Shown: positions 1 to 7,721 of the stretch, piece by piece
Layout of the letters: each line of letters opens with the position of its first letter
Numbering within the stretch: the first letter of the stretch is position 1
NCBI RefSeq assembly: GCF_000966975.1
Contig: NZ_JZWV01000083.1
Location: 1 to 28,750 of the forward strand
Origin: Streptomyces katrae
GTDB lineage: Bacteria; Actinomycetota; Actinomycetes; Streptomycetales; Streptomycetaceae
Reading direction: 5' to 3'
Length of the DNA stretch: 28,750 bases
Position numbers and translations under genes: made by a program
The notes under the pieces: generated by a model
What the model saw: the letters and a program-made list of their open reading frames with translations, nothing else
What the model was told of the DNA's origin: nothing
Databases searched by the model: none

Positions 1-248
1 CTCTTTTCCGTTCCGTTTCCGGTCTGGATTCGAATTCCGATGGCCTTCGGGGGGCCTTTTCCCTTTCGGGTGGGACAGACTTTATCAGGTTTCCCCGGTC
101 TGTTTTCCCATCCTCCCCGACACATCGGTCCGGGCACACGTGTGTGCGCCGTTCCGTGCGGGTGGAGTCGTCAACTTACTGGAGCGGGGCCCCCGGATGC
201 AAATCCGGTTGCCCCGCTCCGGTGATGTCGCTACCGATGACGCCGGGA
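1..248. other. Non-coding left edge beyond rnj
   Basis: No convincing gene is visible here. A 61-codon open frame at 40-225 on the plus strand has no ribosome site and no recognisable sequence. The stretch holds the strong hairpin at 181-220 and a weaker inverted repeat, ACAGAC at 75-80 with GTCTGT at 98-103, followed by TTT. The weaker repeat could end a rightward transcript entering from outside the window. Confidence 0.5.
181..220 (-). terminator. Hairpin terminator downstream of rnj
   Basis: A perfect 10-bp outer stem (GGAGCGGGGC with GCCCCGCTCC) encloses a second perfect 6-bp stem (CCGGAT with ATCCGG) around a 4-base loop. It lies 28 bases past the rnj stop codon. There is no T tract, as is common for Streptomyces terminators. 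The inner stem-loop superficially resembles a tRNA T-arm but does not pair like one. Confidence 0.7.
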
Positions 249-1934
249 TCAGACCTCGACGACGACCGGGAGGATCATCGGGCGGCGGCGGTAGCCGTCG
301 GAGACCCACTTGCCCACCGTACGGCGGATGAGCTGCTGGATCTGGTGCGGCTCGGCCACGCCGTCGGCCGCGGCGCGGGCGATGGCCTCCTCGATCTTCG
401 GGACGATCGCCGTGAAGGCGGAGTCCTCGATGCCGGAGCCGCGGGCCTGGATGGTCGGGCCGCTGACGACCTTGCCGGTGGTGCTGTCCACCACGACGAA
501 GACCGAGACGATGCCCTCGTCGCCCAGGATGCGGCGGTCCTTGAGGGAGGCCTCCGTGACGTCGCCGACCGAGAGGCCGTCCACGTACACGTAGCCGGCC
601 TGGACCTTGCCGGAGATGCGGGCCTTGCCGTCGATCAGGTCGACGACCACGCCGTCCTCGGCGATGACGATGCGGTCCTTCGGGACGCCCGTCATGGCGC
701 CGAGTTCGGCGTTGGCGCGCAGGTGGCGCCATTCGCCGTGGACCGGCATCAGGTTCTTCGGCTTGCAGATGTTGTAGAAGTACAGCAGCTCGCCGGCCGA
801 GGCGTGGCCCGAGACGTGGACCTTGGCGTTGCCCTTGTGGACGACGTTCGCGCCCCAGCGGGTCAGGCCGTTGATCACGCGGTAGACCGCGTTCTCGTTG
901 CCCGGGATCAGGGACGACGCCAGGATCACGGTGTCGCCGGGGACGATCCGGATCTGGTGGTCGCGGTTGGCCATGCGGGACAGGGCCGCCATCGGCTCGC
1001 CCTGGGAGCCCGTGCAGACCAGCACGACCTCGTCGTCCGGCAGGTCGTCGAGGGTCTTGACGTCGACGACGAGGCCAGCCGGGACCCGGAGGTAGCCCAG
1101 GTCGCGGGCGATGCCCATGTTGCGGACCATGGAGCGGCCGACGAAGGCGACGCGGCGGCCGTACTCGTGGGCGGCGTCCAGGATCTGCTGGATGCGGTGC
1201 ACGTGGCTGGCGAAGGACGCCACGATGATCCGCTTCTGGGCACCCGCGAAGACGCCGCGGATGACGTTGGAGATGTCGCGCTCCGGCGGGACGAAGCCCG
1301 GGACCTCGGCGTTCGTGGAGTCCGAGAGGAGGAGGTCGATGCCCTCCTCGCTCAGACGCGCGAAGGCGTGCAGGTCCGTGAGGCGGTTGTCCATCGGGAG
1401 CTGGTCCATCTTGAAGTCGCCGGTGGCGACGACCAGACCCGCGCCCGTGCGGATGGCGACGGCCAGGGCGTCCGGGATGGAGTGGTTGACGGCGATGAAC
1501 TCGCAGTCGAAGGGCCCGAGGTTCTCGCGTTCGCCCTCCTTCACCTCGAGGGTGTAGGGGCGGATGCGGTGCTCCTGGAGCTTGGCCTCGATGAGGGCCA
1601 GCGTCAGCTTGGAGCCGATCAGCGGGATGTCCGGCTTCTCCCGGAGGAGGTACGGGACGGCGCCGATGTGGTCTTCGTGGCCGTGGGTGAGGACGATGCC
1701 CTCGACGTCGTCGAGCCGGTCCCGGATGGACGTGAAGTCCGGAAGGATCAGGTCGATGCCCGGCTGCTCCTCCTCGGGGAAGAGGACACCGCAGTCGACG
1801 ATCAGCAGGCGGCCGTCGAACTCGAAGACGGTCATGTTGCGGCCGATCTCGCCGAGACCGCCCAGCGGCGTGACCCGCAGGCCGCCCTTGGGGAGCTTCG
1901 GCGGCGGGCCCAGTTCAGGGTGCGGATGGCTCAA
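249..1934 (-). CDS. rnj: Ribonuclease J
   Basis: This is a 561-aa metallo-beta-lactamase/beta-CASP ribonuclease, the normal length for actinobacterial RNase J. The family combines 5'-3' exonuclease and endonuclease activity in rRNA maturation and mRNA decay. The zinc-binding motif HGHEDH is at residues 84-89. Further metal ligands are H151 (VNHSIPDA) and D173 (TGDF). The beta-CASP part ends with SGHAS (375-379) and PVHGEWRH (397-404), followed by the C-terminal domain. The start is TTG at 1934: its ribosome site GAAGGAG is about 5 bases upstream, and the protein then begins SHPHPELGPPPKLP before the catalytic fold. The gene lies 114 bases downstream of dapA on the same strand, so the two probably share a transcript, and a hairpin sits just before its ribosome site. 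Identification rests on the motifs and on the dapA-rnj order typical of Streptomyces. Confidence 0.96.
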   Translation of the reverse strand: MSHPHPELGPPPKLPKGGLRVTPLGGLGEIGRNMTVFEFDGRLLIVDCGVLFPEEEQPGIDLILPDFTSIRDRLDDVEGIVLTHGHEDHIGAVPYLLREKPDIPLIGSKLTLALIEAKLQEHRIRPYTLEVKEGERENLGPFDCEFIAVNHSIPDALAVAIRTGAGLVVATGDFKMDQLPMDNRLTDLHAFARLSEEGIDLLLSDSTNAEVPGFVPPERDISNVIRGVFAGAQKRIIVASFASHVHRIQQILDAAHEYGRRVAFVGRSMVRNMGIARDLGYLRVPAGLVVDVKTLDDLPDDEVVLVCTGSQGEPMAALSRMANRDHQIRIVPGDTVILASSLIPGNENAVYRVINGLTRWGANVVHKGNAKVHVSGHASAGELLYFYNICKPKNLMPVHGEWRHLRANAELGAMTGVPKDRIVIAEDGVVVDLIDGKARISGKVQAGYVYVDGLSVGDVTEASLKDRRILGDEGIVSVFVVVDSTTGKVVSGPTIQARGSGIEDSAFTAIVPKIEEAIARAAADGVAEPHQIQQLIRRTVGKWVSDGYRRRPMILPVVVEV

Positions 1935-1951
1935 AGGTTCTCCTTCACCAC

Positions 1952-1984
1952 GCGCGCCACGTACCCCTCAGGCACGTGGCGCGC
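1952..1984 (-). promoter_or_regulatory. Hairpin between dapA and the rnj ribosome site
   Basis: A perfect 11-bp inverted repeat (GCGCGCCACGT with ACGTGGCGCGC) has an 11-base loop. It begins 65 bases after the dapA stop and ends about 10 bases before the rnj ribosome site. It could be a dapA terminator or attenuator, or a leader structure limiting rnj expression. The sequence alone does not decide. Confidence 0.55.
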
Positions 1985-2048
1985 ATGTCATTCGTGCACT
2001 TGCTCTTGTCTGTTTTCGGTCCTGCTTATTCAGTTGTGAAGTCCGTTG

Positions 2049-2948
2049 TCAGAGCTGTACCCCGCCGGCGGCGAGATCGAGCTTGAGCTGGGCCGTCTCT
2101 TCGTCGGTCAGGCCGATGAGCGGGAGCCGCAGCGGGCCCGCGGGCAGCCCCTGCAGGTTCAGGGCGGCCTTGGTGGTCATCACGCCCTGGGTGCGGAACA
2201 TGCCCGTGAAGACGGGGAGCAGCTTCTGGTGGATCTCGGTGGCCTTCTGCACGTCGCCGCCGAGGTGGGCCTCCAGCATCTCGCGCAGGTCGGGGGTGAC
2301 CACGTGGGAGACGACGGAGACGAAGCCGGCGGCGCCGACCGACAGGAGCGGCAGGTTCAGCATGTCGTCGCCGGAGTACCAGGCGAGGCCGCTCTGCGCG
2401 ATGGCCCAGCTGGCGCGGCCGAGGTCGCCCTTGGCGTCCTTGTTGGCGACGATACGGGGGTGCTCGGCGAGCCTGACCAGGGTTTCGGTGTTGATCGGGA
2501 CGCCGCTGCGGCCGGGGATGTCATAGAGCATGACCGGCAGCCCGGTGGCGTCCGCGATGGCCGTGAAGTGCTGGAAGAGGCCTTCCTGCGGCGGCTTGCT
2601 GTAGTAGGGCGTGACCGCGAGGAGGCCGTGGGCGCCGGTGCGCTCGGCCTGGCGGGCCAGCTCCAGGGTGTGCCGCGTGTCGTTGGTGCCGATTCCGGCC
2701 ACGACGTGGGCGCGGTCGCCGACCGCTTCGAGTACGGCTCGTACGAGGTCGTTTTTCTCCGCGTCGGTGGTCGTGGGGGACTCACCGGTGGTGCCGTTGA
2801 TGATCAGACCGTCGTTGCCTGCGTCCACCAGGTGGACGGCGAGACGCTGCGCGCCGTCGAGGTCAAGTGCGCCATCCGCCGTAAAGGGCGTGATCATGGC
2901 GGTGAGGACCCGCCCGAAGGGGGTCTGCGGAGTCGAGATCGGAGCCAT
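2049..2948 (-). CDS. dapA: 4-hydroxy-tetrahydrodipicolinate synthase
   Basis: This is a 299-aa TIM-barrel enzyme that condenses pyruvate with aspartate semialdehyde, the first committed step of the lysine and meso-diaminopimelate branch. The Schiff-base lysine is K170 in VANKDAKGD. The catalytic tyrosine is Y142 in YDIPGRSG, with R147 in the same motif. The substrate loop NGTTGES is at 51-57. The reading frame is open as far as 3077. ATG at 2948 gives the usual family N-terminus (MAPISTPQTPFGRVL) but has no clear ribosome site. ATG at 2972 lies about 11 bases after GAGGGG and would add eight residues (MAASSVLP). The second enzyme of the pathway, dapB, lies 2.6 kb away on the same strand. Hairpins at 3024-3043 and 3070-3107 separate dapA from thyX. 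Confidence 0.95.
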   Translation of the reverse strand: MAPISTPQTPFGRVLTAMITPFTADGALDLDGAQRLAVHLVDAGNDGLIINGTTGESPTTTDAEKNDLVRAVLEAVGDRAHVVAGIGTNDTRHTLELARQAERTGAHGLLAVTPYYSKPPQEGLFQHFTAIADATGLPVMLYDIPGRSGVPINTETLVRLAEHPRIVANKDAKGDLGRASWAIAQSGLAWYSGDDMLNLPLLSVGAAGFVSVVSHVVTPDLREMLEAHLGGDVQKATEIHQKLLPVFTGMFRTQGVMTTKAALNLQGLPAGPLRLPLIGLTDEETAQLKLDLAAGGVQL

Positions 2949-3069
2949 GGGTAACACGCTACTCGCTGCCATGCTCGCAGTGTCCCCTCGGGGGACGTCA
3001 ACCGGGGATCCGTCGTGGGGGTCCCCCCGGTGGTGACCGGGGGTGGCCGGGGGGCGGCCGGTGTTGGAT

Positions 3070-3107
3070 CCCGGCACTGCCTGCTCGGGGGTTCAAGCAG
3101 TGCCGGG
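3070..3107 (-). terminator. Hairpin terminator between thyX and dapA
   Basis: A perfect 11-bp stem (CCCGGCACTGC with GCAGTGCCGGG) has a 16-base loop and lies 97 bases past the thyX stop. A second, smaller hairpin (CCCCCGGT with ACCGGGGG, 4-base loop) follows at 3024-3043, nearer dapA. Together they probably insulate dapA from thyX transcription. Confidence 0.75.
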
Positions 3108-3203
3108 TCCGTTTGATCAGCCTAGATGAACTTTCCGAAACGCCGCAATACGGACACTTGGGACTTCTCCCAGCACATCCGTACGCCGCACGTGCATCGG
3201 ACC

Positions 3204-3944
3204 TTACGGGGCAACGCGACCGTTGCCGTTGAAGGCCGCGTAGGTCAGCGGCATGAGCTTCGCCCAGTGCTGCTCCATCTTCTCGCCGACCATCTCGATC
3301 TCCCGCTGCGGGAAGGACGGCACCTTCGCCAGCTCGTGCTGGGTGCGCAGGCCGAGGAAGTGCATGAGCGAGCGCGCGTTGCAGGTGGCGTACATCGACG
3401 AGAACAGGCCGACCGGCAGGACCGCCCGGGCGACCTCGCGCGCGACGCCGGCCGCGAGCATCTCCTGGTACGCCTCGTAGGCCTGGCGGTAGCTGTCCTC
3501 CATGACGCGGCCGGTCAGCTCCTGCTGCGCCTCGGTGCCCTCGACGAAGACGTACTTGCCCGGACGGCCCTCCTGGACGAGCTTGCGCTCGGCGTCGGGG
3601 ACGTAGAAGACCGGCTGCAGCTCCCTGTAGCGGCCGGACTCCTCGTTGTAGGACCAGCCCACGCGGTGGCGCATGAACTCGCGGAACACGAAGATCGGGG
3701 CGCTGATGAAGAAGGTCATCGAGTTGTGCTCGAAGGGGCTGCCGTGGCGGTCGCGCATCAGGTAGTTGATGAGGCCCTTGGAGCGCTCCGGGTCCTTCTG
3801 GAGCTCGTCGAGGGACTGCTCACCGGCCGTCGACACACGGGCGGCCCACAGCACGTCGCTGTCGGCGGCGGAGTGCTTGACCAGCTCCACCGTCACATCA
3901 CTGCGGAAGCTGGGTTTCAGGTCGGGGGCGACGGTCTCGCTCAC
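3204..3944 (-). CDS. thyX: Flavin-dependent thymidylate synthase ThyX
   Basis: This 246-aa protein carries the ThyX signature RHRxxSxxxxSxR as RHRVGWSYNEESGRYRE at residues 92-108. ThyX methylates dUMP to dTMP using methylene-tetrahydrofolate and FAD/NADPH, independently of ThyA. The start is GTG at 3944 because GAAGGA lies 7 bases upstream and the family N-terminus (SETVAPDLKPSFRSDVTVELV) begins there. The open frame continues to 4271, but that extension is low-complexity and unlike the family. The gene diverges from the small plus-strand gene at 4162, leaving about 217 bases for both promoters. Its own terminator is at 3070-3107. Confidence 0.95.
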   Translation of the reverse strand: MSETVAPDLKPSFRSDVTVELVKHSAADSDVLWAARVSTAGEQSLDELQKDPERSKGLINYLMRDRHGSPFEHNSMTFFISAPIFVFREFMRHRVGWSYNEESGRYRELQPVFYVPDAERKLVQEGRPGKYVFVEGTEAQQELTGRVMEDSYRQAYEAYQEMLAAGVAREVARAVLPVGLFSSMYATCNARSLMHFLGLRTQHELAKVPSFPQREIEMVGEKMEQHWAKLMPLTYAAFNGNGRVAP

Positions 3945-4161
3945 ACGGGGTCCTTCCGAACGCGTCTTTCGAGGGGGCGCGCCCACTCTACGGCGAGCGG
4001 CGGCACCCTCCTGACAAGCGGCGGCGGCCGCGGGCTCACCCGGACAGCTGACGGGCCGCCACGGATTTCGGCGGATGTCCGGGAATCCGGCACCGATCGG
4101 TCCGTTCGTTCGTCCTACGGAGCAGATGCGAAAGCCCGCCAACCCCGAGGAGGTCGCCCCC

Positions 4162-4401
4162 ATGTTCCGCCGGCGCGAACCCGTCCCGTTCGCCTTCGTC
4201 GCCGAAGCAGACCGTTTCCGAAGCAATGTCACTCCGCCGCCGCGCGAGAGTCTGAGCATGACCCAGATCACCGCCCGTAGTCTGGTCGGACTGACCGTGG
4301 TGGCGGGGCTCGTCGGGTCCCTGCTCTTCGGGATGCCCGCCCTGCAGCCCTACAAGGCCACCGGCAAGGCGCAGCAGTCGGAGGCCTCCCAAGGGCGGTA
4401 G
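4162..4401 (+). CDS. Small single-pass membrane protein of unknown function
   Basis: This is a 79-aa protein. The start is ATG at 4162, preceded 8 bases upstream by a strong GAGGAGG, and the N-terminus is MFRRREPVPFAF. An in-frame start at 4075 lacks such a site. Residues 1-35 are charged and proline-containing. Residues about 41-61 (LVGLTVVAGLVGSLLFG) form one hydrophobic helix, and a short polar Gln/Ser-rich tail follows. I do not recognise a functional family. It is divergent from thyX and is followed after 48 bases by the PH-like gene, so the two may be co-transcribed. Confidence 0.7.
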   Translation: MFRRREPVPFAFVAEADRFRSNVTPPPRESLSMTQITARSLVGLTVVAGLVGSLLFGMPALQPYKATGKAQQSEASQGR

Positions 4402-4449
4402 CCTCACGGGCTACAGATCAACGAACGTGCATGTGAGTGAGGTCCAGCC

Positions 4450-4990
4450 GTGCCCCTGCCCTTCCTGACGGCCGACGGCGTCTTCGACGCACACGAGGAC
4501 GAAGCCCTCCCGCATGTGGATCCCGAGCGCTGGCGCCGCCCCTACCGGCCCGGCCCCTGGCGGGTGGCCGGTGCGGCGGTGCTCCTGCTGCTCTCGGCCT
4601 TCATGCTGCTGGCCACCGTCATCATCGCCTTCGCGGGCACCTGGGGCGGCGCCGCCGTCGCGGGGGCGGCCTCGGTCGGCGCTGCGGATCCTGCGCGCGG
4701 GCGTCTGGGTGAGTCCCGGCGGGCTGCGCCACGTGGGGTTCTTCACGACCCGTTCGATCCCCTGGAGCGAGGTCGAGGGGGTCAGGAAGGTCCAGCAGCC
4801 GGTCCGGTGGCTGGGGCTGCCGAGGACCGTGCAGGGGCAGGCGCTGACGGTGTCCGGACGCGGGGGCGTGGAGCTTCCGGTGCTGCTGACCGACCACAGC
4901 GCCGACTTCCTGTCGCGTGGCGAGGCCTTCGACCGGGCGGCCGTCCTGGTCGAGGCGTGGGCCGAGGAGTACCGGGCCGTGCCCGCCTGA
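4450..4990 (+). pseudogene. PH-like domain membrane protein, frame broken near 4640-4680
   Basis: The first frame starts at GTG 4450 (GAGG about 7 bases upstream) and gives MPLPFLTADGVFDAHEDE, then a hydrophobic segment at about 43-70 (AAVLLLLSAFMLLATVIIAF). From about 4680 the sensible sequence continues in the +1 frame: ALRILRAGVWVSPGGLRHV, then FFTTRSIPWSEVEGV, and it ends YRAVPA at 4990. The second part looks like a bacterial PH domain, with a short beta-rich core around the SIPWSEV motif. Together they describe one protein of about 180 aa, a membrane anchor plus PH-like domain, with a small indel at the junction. The shift equals an insertion of 1 mod 3 or a deletion of 2 mod 3. No tandem duplication is visible here, so a lost repeat unit is possible. 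The function is unknown. The break may be a sequence error. Confidence 0.65.
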
Positions 4991-5004
4991 CGGTCCGGAG
5001 CCTG

Positions 5005-5050
5005 CGACGAAGGGCCCGTACGGGGATCGTCCCGTACGGGCCCTTCGTCG
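5005..5050. terminator. Bidirectional terminator, 20-bp perfect stem
   Basis: Arms 5005-5024 and 5031-5050 are perfectly complementary and the loop is GATCGT. The structure sits between two convergent genes: the PH-like gene ending at 4990 and the leftward operon whose restored last gene ends at 5083. It can therefore serve both directions. Confidence 0.85.
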
Positions 5051-5082
5051 TGTGCCGTGTTCGTGCCGAGCGCCGGGTGGCG

Positions 5083-5549
5083 TCAGGTGCCGGCGTGCGC
5101 CGCCTGGTGCAGGGCGCCTGGTGCAGGGCGATGGCCCGTTGCATGGCCTTGCGGGCCCGCGGGGTGTCGCGGGCGTCGTGGTAGGCGACGGCGAGGCGGA
5201 ACCAGGTGCGCCAGTCCCCCGGCGCGTCCTCCGTCTCGGCCTTGCGGCGCGCGAAGACCTCGTCGGCGGAGTCCCGCAGGATCCGGCCGTACTGGTCCCG
5301 CTCCAGTTCGTCGACGGGCAGGCCGCCCTCGGCCTCCAGCTCGGCGGCGAGCTGGTTGGCGCGGGTGACGAACCGGGTGTTCATCCAGAGGAACCAGATG
5401 CCGATGACCGGCAGGACCAGCACGGCCACACCGAAGGTGACGGTGAGCCAGGTGCCCTGCTGGATCAGCATCAGGCCGCGGCTGCCGACCAGGACGAAGT
5501 AGACGACCAGGACGGCGGCCGTGATGAAGTAGGTGATCTTCGCGCGCAT
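5083..5549 (-). CDS. Small two-helix membrane protein with TPR-like tail; C-terminal frame shifted by 14-bp duplication
   Basis: The start is ATG at 5549, 15 bases after the dapB stop, so it is the last gene of the rpsO-pnp-M16-dapB operon. Residues about 8-30 and 34-56 are hydrophobic and form two membrane helices. Residues about 95-143 (ADEVFARRKAETE, then WRTWFRLAVAYHDARDTPRA, then RKAMQRAIALH) resemble one tetratricopeptide-type helical hairpin. The frame as given misses the expected stop and runs through the terminator to 4782 (255 aa), with a basic, low-complexity tail. Removing one copy of the 14-bp tandem duplication at 5101-5130 makes the protein end IALHQAAHAGT at a TGA (5083-5085), giving 150 aa. 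I take that as the ancestral form. The function is unknown. Confidence 0.75.
5101..5130. repeat. Perfect 14-bp tandem duplication in coding sequence
   Basis: GCCTGGTGCAGGGC occurs at 5102-5115 and again at 5116-5129, with period 14 holding from 5101 to 5130. On the coding (minus) strand it doubles codons around ALHQA and shifts the frame 12 codons before the expected stop. Confidence 0.9.
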
Positions 5550-5564
5550 GCTGCTACTGCCTCA

Positions 5565-6341
<777 letters not shown>

Positions 6342-7721
6342 CTAGGCGACCGCTTCGTCCAGGCGGGCCGCCTGCTTCTCCTTGAGCGGGCCGACCACCG
6401 CGAGCGAGGGCCGCTGTGCCAGTACATCCTGGGCGACCTCGCGGACGTCGTCCGGGGTCACCTCGGAGATCCGGGCCAGCATCTCGTCGACGGACATCTG
6501 GTCGCCCCAGCACAGCTCGCTCTTGCCGATGCGGTTCATGATCGCGCCGGTGTCCTCCAGGCCGAGGACGGTGGAGCCGGAGAGCTGGCCGACGGCGCGC
6601 CGGATCTCCTCGTCGGTGAGTCCCTCGGAGGCGACCTTGTCGAGCTCGGCGCGGCAGATCCGGAGCACGTCGTGGACCTGGCTGGGCCGGCAGCCCGCGT
6701 AGACGCCGAAGAGGCCGGTGTCGGCGAAGCCGGAGGTGTACGAGTACACGCTGTAGGCCAGGCCGCGCTTCTCGCGGACCTCCTGGAAGAGCCGGGAGGA
6801 CATGCCGCCGCCGAGGGCGGTGTTCAGCACGCCGAGGGCCCAGCGGCGGTCGTCGGTGCGGGACAGGCCGGGCATGCCGAGGACCACGTGGGCCTGTTCG
6901 GTCTTGCGGTTGACCAGGTCGACGCGGCCGGCGGTGCGGATGCGCTTGCTGCCGGTGCGGGGGCCGAGGGGCCGGGCGTCGGTGTTGCCCAGGGCGCCGG
7001 CCTTCTCGAAGGCGGCGCGGACCTGGCGGACGACCTTGGCGTGGTCGACGTTGCCGGCGGCGGCCACGACCAGGCGGGTGGGGTCGTAGTGCTTCTTCCA
7101 GAAGCGGCGGATCCGGTCGGCGCCGAGGGCGTTGATGGTGTCGACGGTGCCGAGGACGGGGCGGCCGAGCGGCGAGTCCCCGTACATGGTCTGGGCGAAG
7201 AGGTCGTGGACCATGTCGCCCGGGTCGTCCTCGGTCATCGCGATCTCTTCGAGGATGACGCCGCGCTCGGCGTCGACGTCCTCCTCGCGGATCAGCGAGC
7301 CGGTGAGCATGTCGCAGACCACGTCGATGGCCAGCGGCAGGTCGGTGTCGAGCACCCGGGCGTAGTAGCAGGTGTACTCCTTCGCCGTGAAGGCGTTCAT
7401 CTCGCCGCCGACCGCGTCGATCGCGGAGGAGATGTCGAGGGCGGTGCGCTTGGCGGTGCCCTTGAAGAGGAGGTGCTCCAGGTAGTGGGTGGCGCCGTTC
7501 AGGGAGGGCGTCTCGTCGCGGGAGCCGACGTTCGCCCAGATGCCGAAGGTGGCGGAGCGCACGGACGGCAGCGTCTCGGTGACGACGCGCAGTCCGCCGG
7601 GCAGGACGGTGCGGCGGACGGTGCCGATGCCGTTCTCGCCCTTGAGGAGGGTTTGGGTACGGGCGACGGCCCGCCCCTCCGAAGAGGGGCGGGCCGTCAC
7701 ACGGGAACTACGCGACGTCAC
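6342..7721 (-). CDS. M16 family zinc metallopeptidase
   Basis: This is a 459-aa insulinase/processing-peptidase-type protein. The inverted zinc motif HYLEH is at 79-83, and the distal glutamate ligand lies in the ERGVILEEI stretch (152-160). The second, inactive M16 domain follows from about residue 200 ([15 protein letters not shown], then a second lobe near [14 protein letters not shown]). The start is GTG at 7721, overlapping the pnp stop in GTGA, so translation is probably coupled to pnp. There is no signal peptide, so it is probably cytoplasmic. The substrate is unknown. The pnp-M16-dapB order is conserved in Streptomyces. Codons 8-19 lie inside a very strong hairpin (7665-7698). Confidence 0.9.
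   Translation of the reverse strand: MTSRSSRVTARPSSEGRAVARTQTLLKGENGIGTVRRTVLPGGLRVVTETLPSVRSATFGIWANVGSRDETPSLNGATHYLEHLLFKGTAKRTALDISSAIDAVGGEMNAFTAKEYTCYYARVLDTDLPLAIDVVCDMLTGSLIREEDVDAERGVILEEIAMTEDDPGDMVHDLFAQTMYGDSPLGRPVLGTVDTINALGADRIRRFWKKHYDPTRLVVAAAGNVDHAKVVRQVRAAFEKAGALGNTDARPLGPRTGSKRIRTAGRVDLVNRKTEQAHVVLGMPGLSRTDDRRWALGVLNTALGGGMSSRLFQEVREKRGLAYSVYSYTSGFADTGLFGVYAGCRPSQVHDVLRICRAELDKVASEGLTDEEIRRAVGQLSGSTVLGLEDTGAIMNRIGKSELCWGDQMSVDEMLARISEVTPDDVREVAQDVLAQRPSLAVVGPLKEKQAARLDEAVA
7665..7698 (-). promoter_or_regulatory. 15-bp perfect hairpin with cUUCGg tetraloop inside the M16 gene start
   Basis: On the transcribed strand the arms GACGGCCCGCCCCTC and GAGGGGCGGGCCGTC close a TTCG loop with a C-G pair, the exceptionally stable cUUCGg form. 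It begins 20 bases after the pnp stop and lies wholly within the first 20 codons of the M16 gene. It could act as a 3'-end stabiliser or partial terminator for pnp mRNA, an RNase III substrate, or a brake on M16 translation. Confidence 0.7.

Noticed and set aside
181..220. Possible 3' end of a tRNA or an attachment-site remnant (GGATGCAAATCC resembles a T-arm)
   Set aside because: The T-stem cannot form five proper pairs around a 7-base loop. No anticodon arm precedes it, and the whole 40 bases pair as one long hairpin, which fits a terminator.
2949..3077. Extended 342-aa start for DapA
   Set aside because: The added residues are Pro/Gly/His-rich, run into the thyX terminator hairpin and are absent from the family.
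3945..4271. Extended 355-aa start for ThyX
   Set aside because: The extra 109 residues have no family match and overlap the divergent promoter region. GTG 3944 has a good ribosome site and the right N-terminus.
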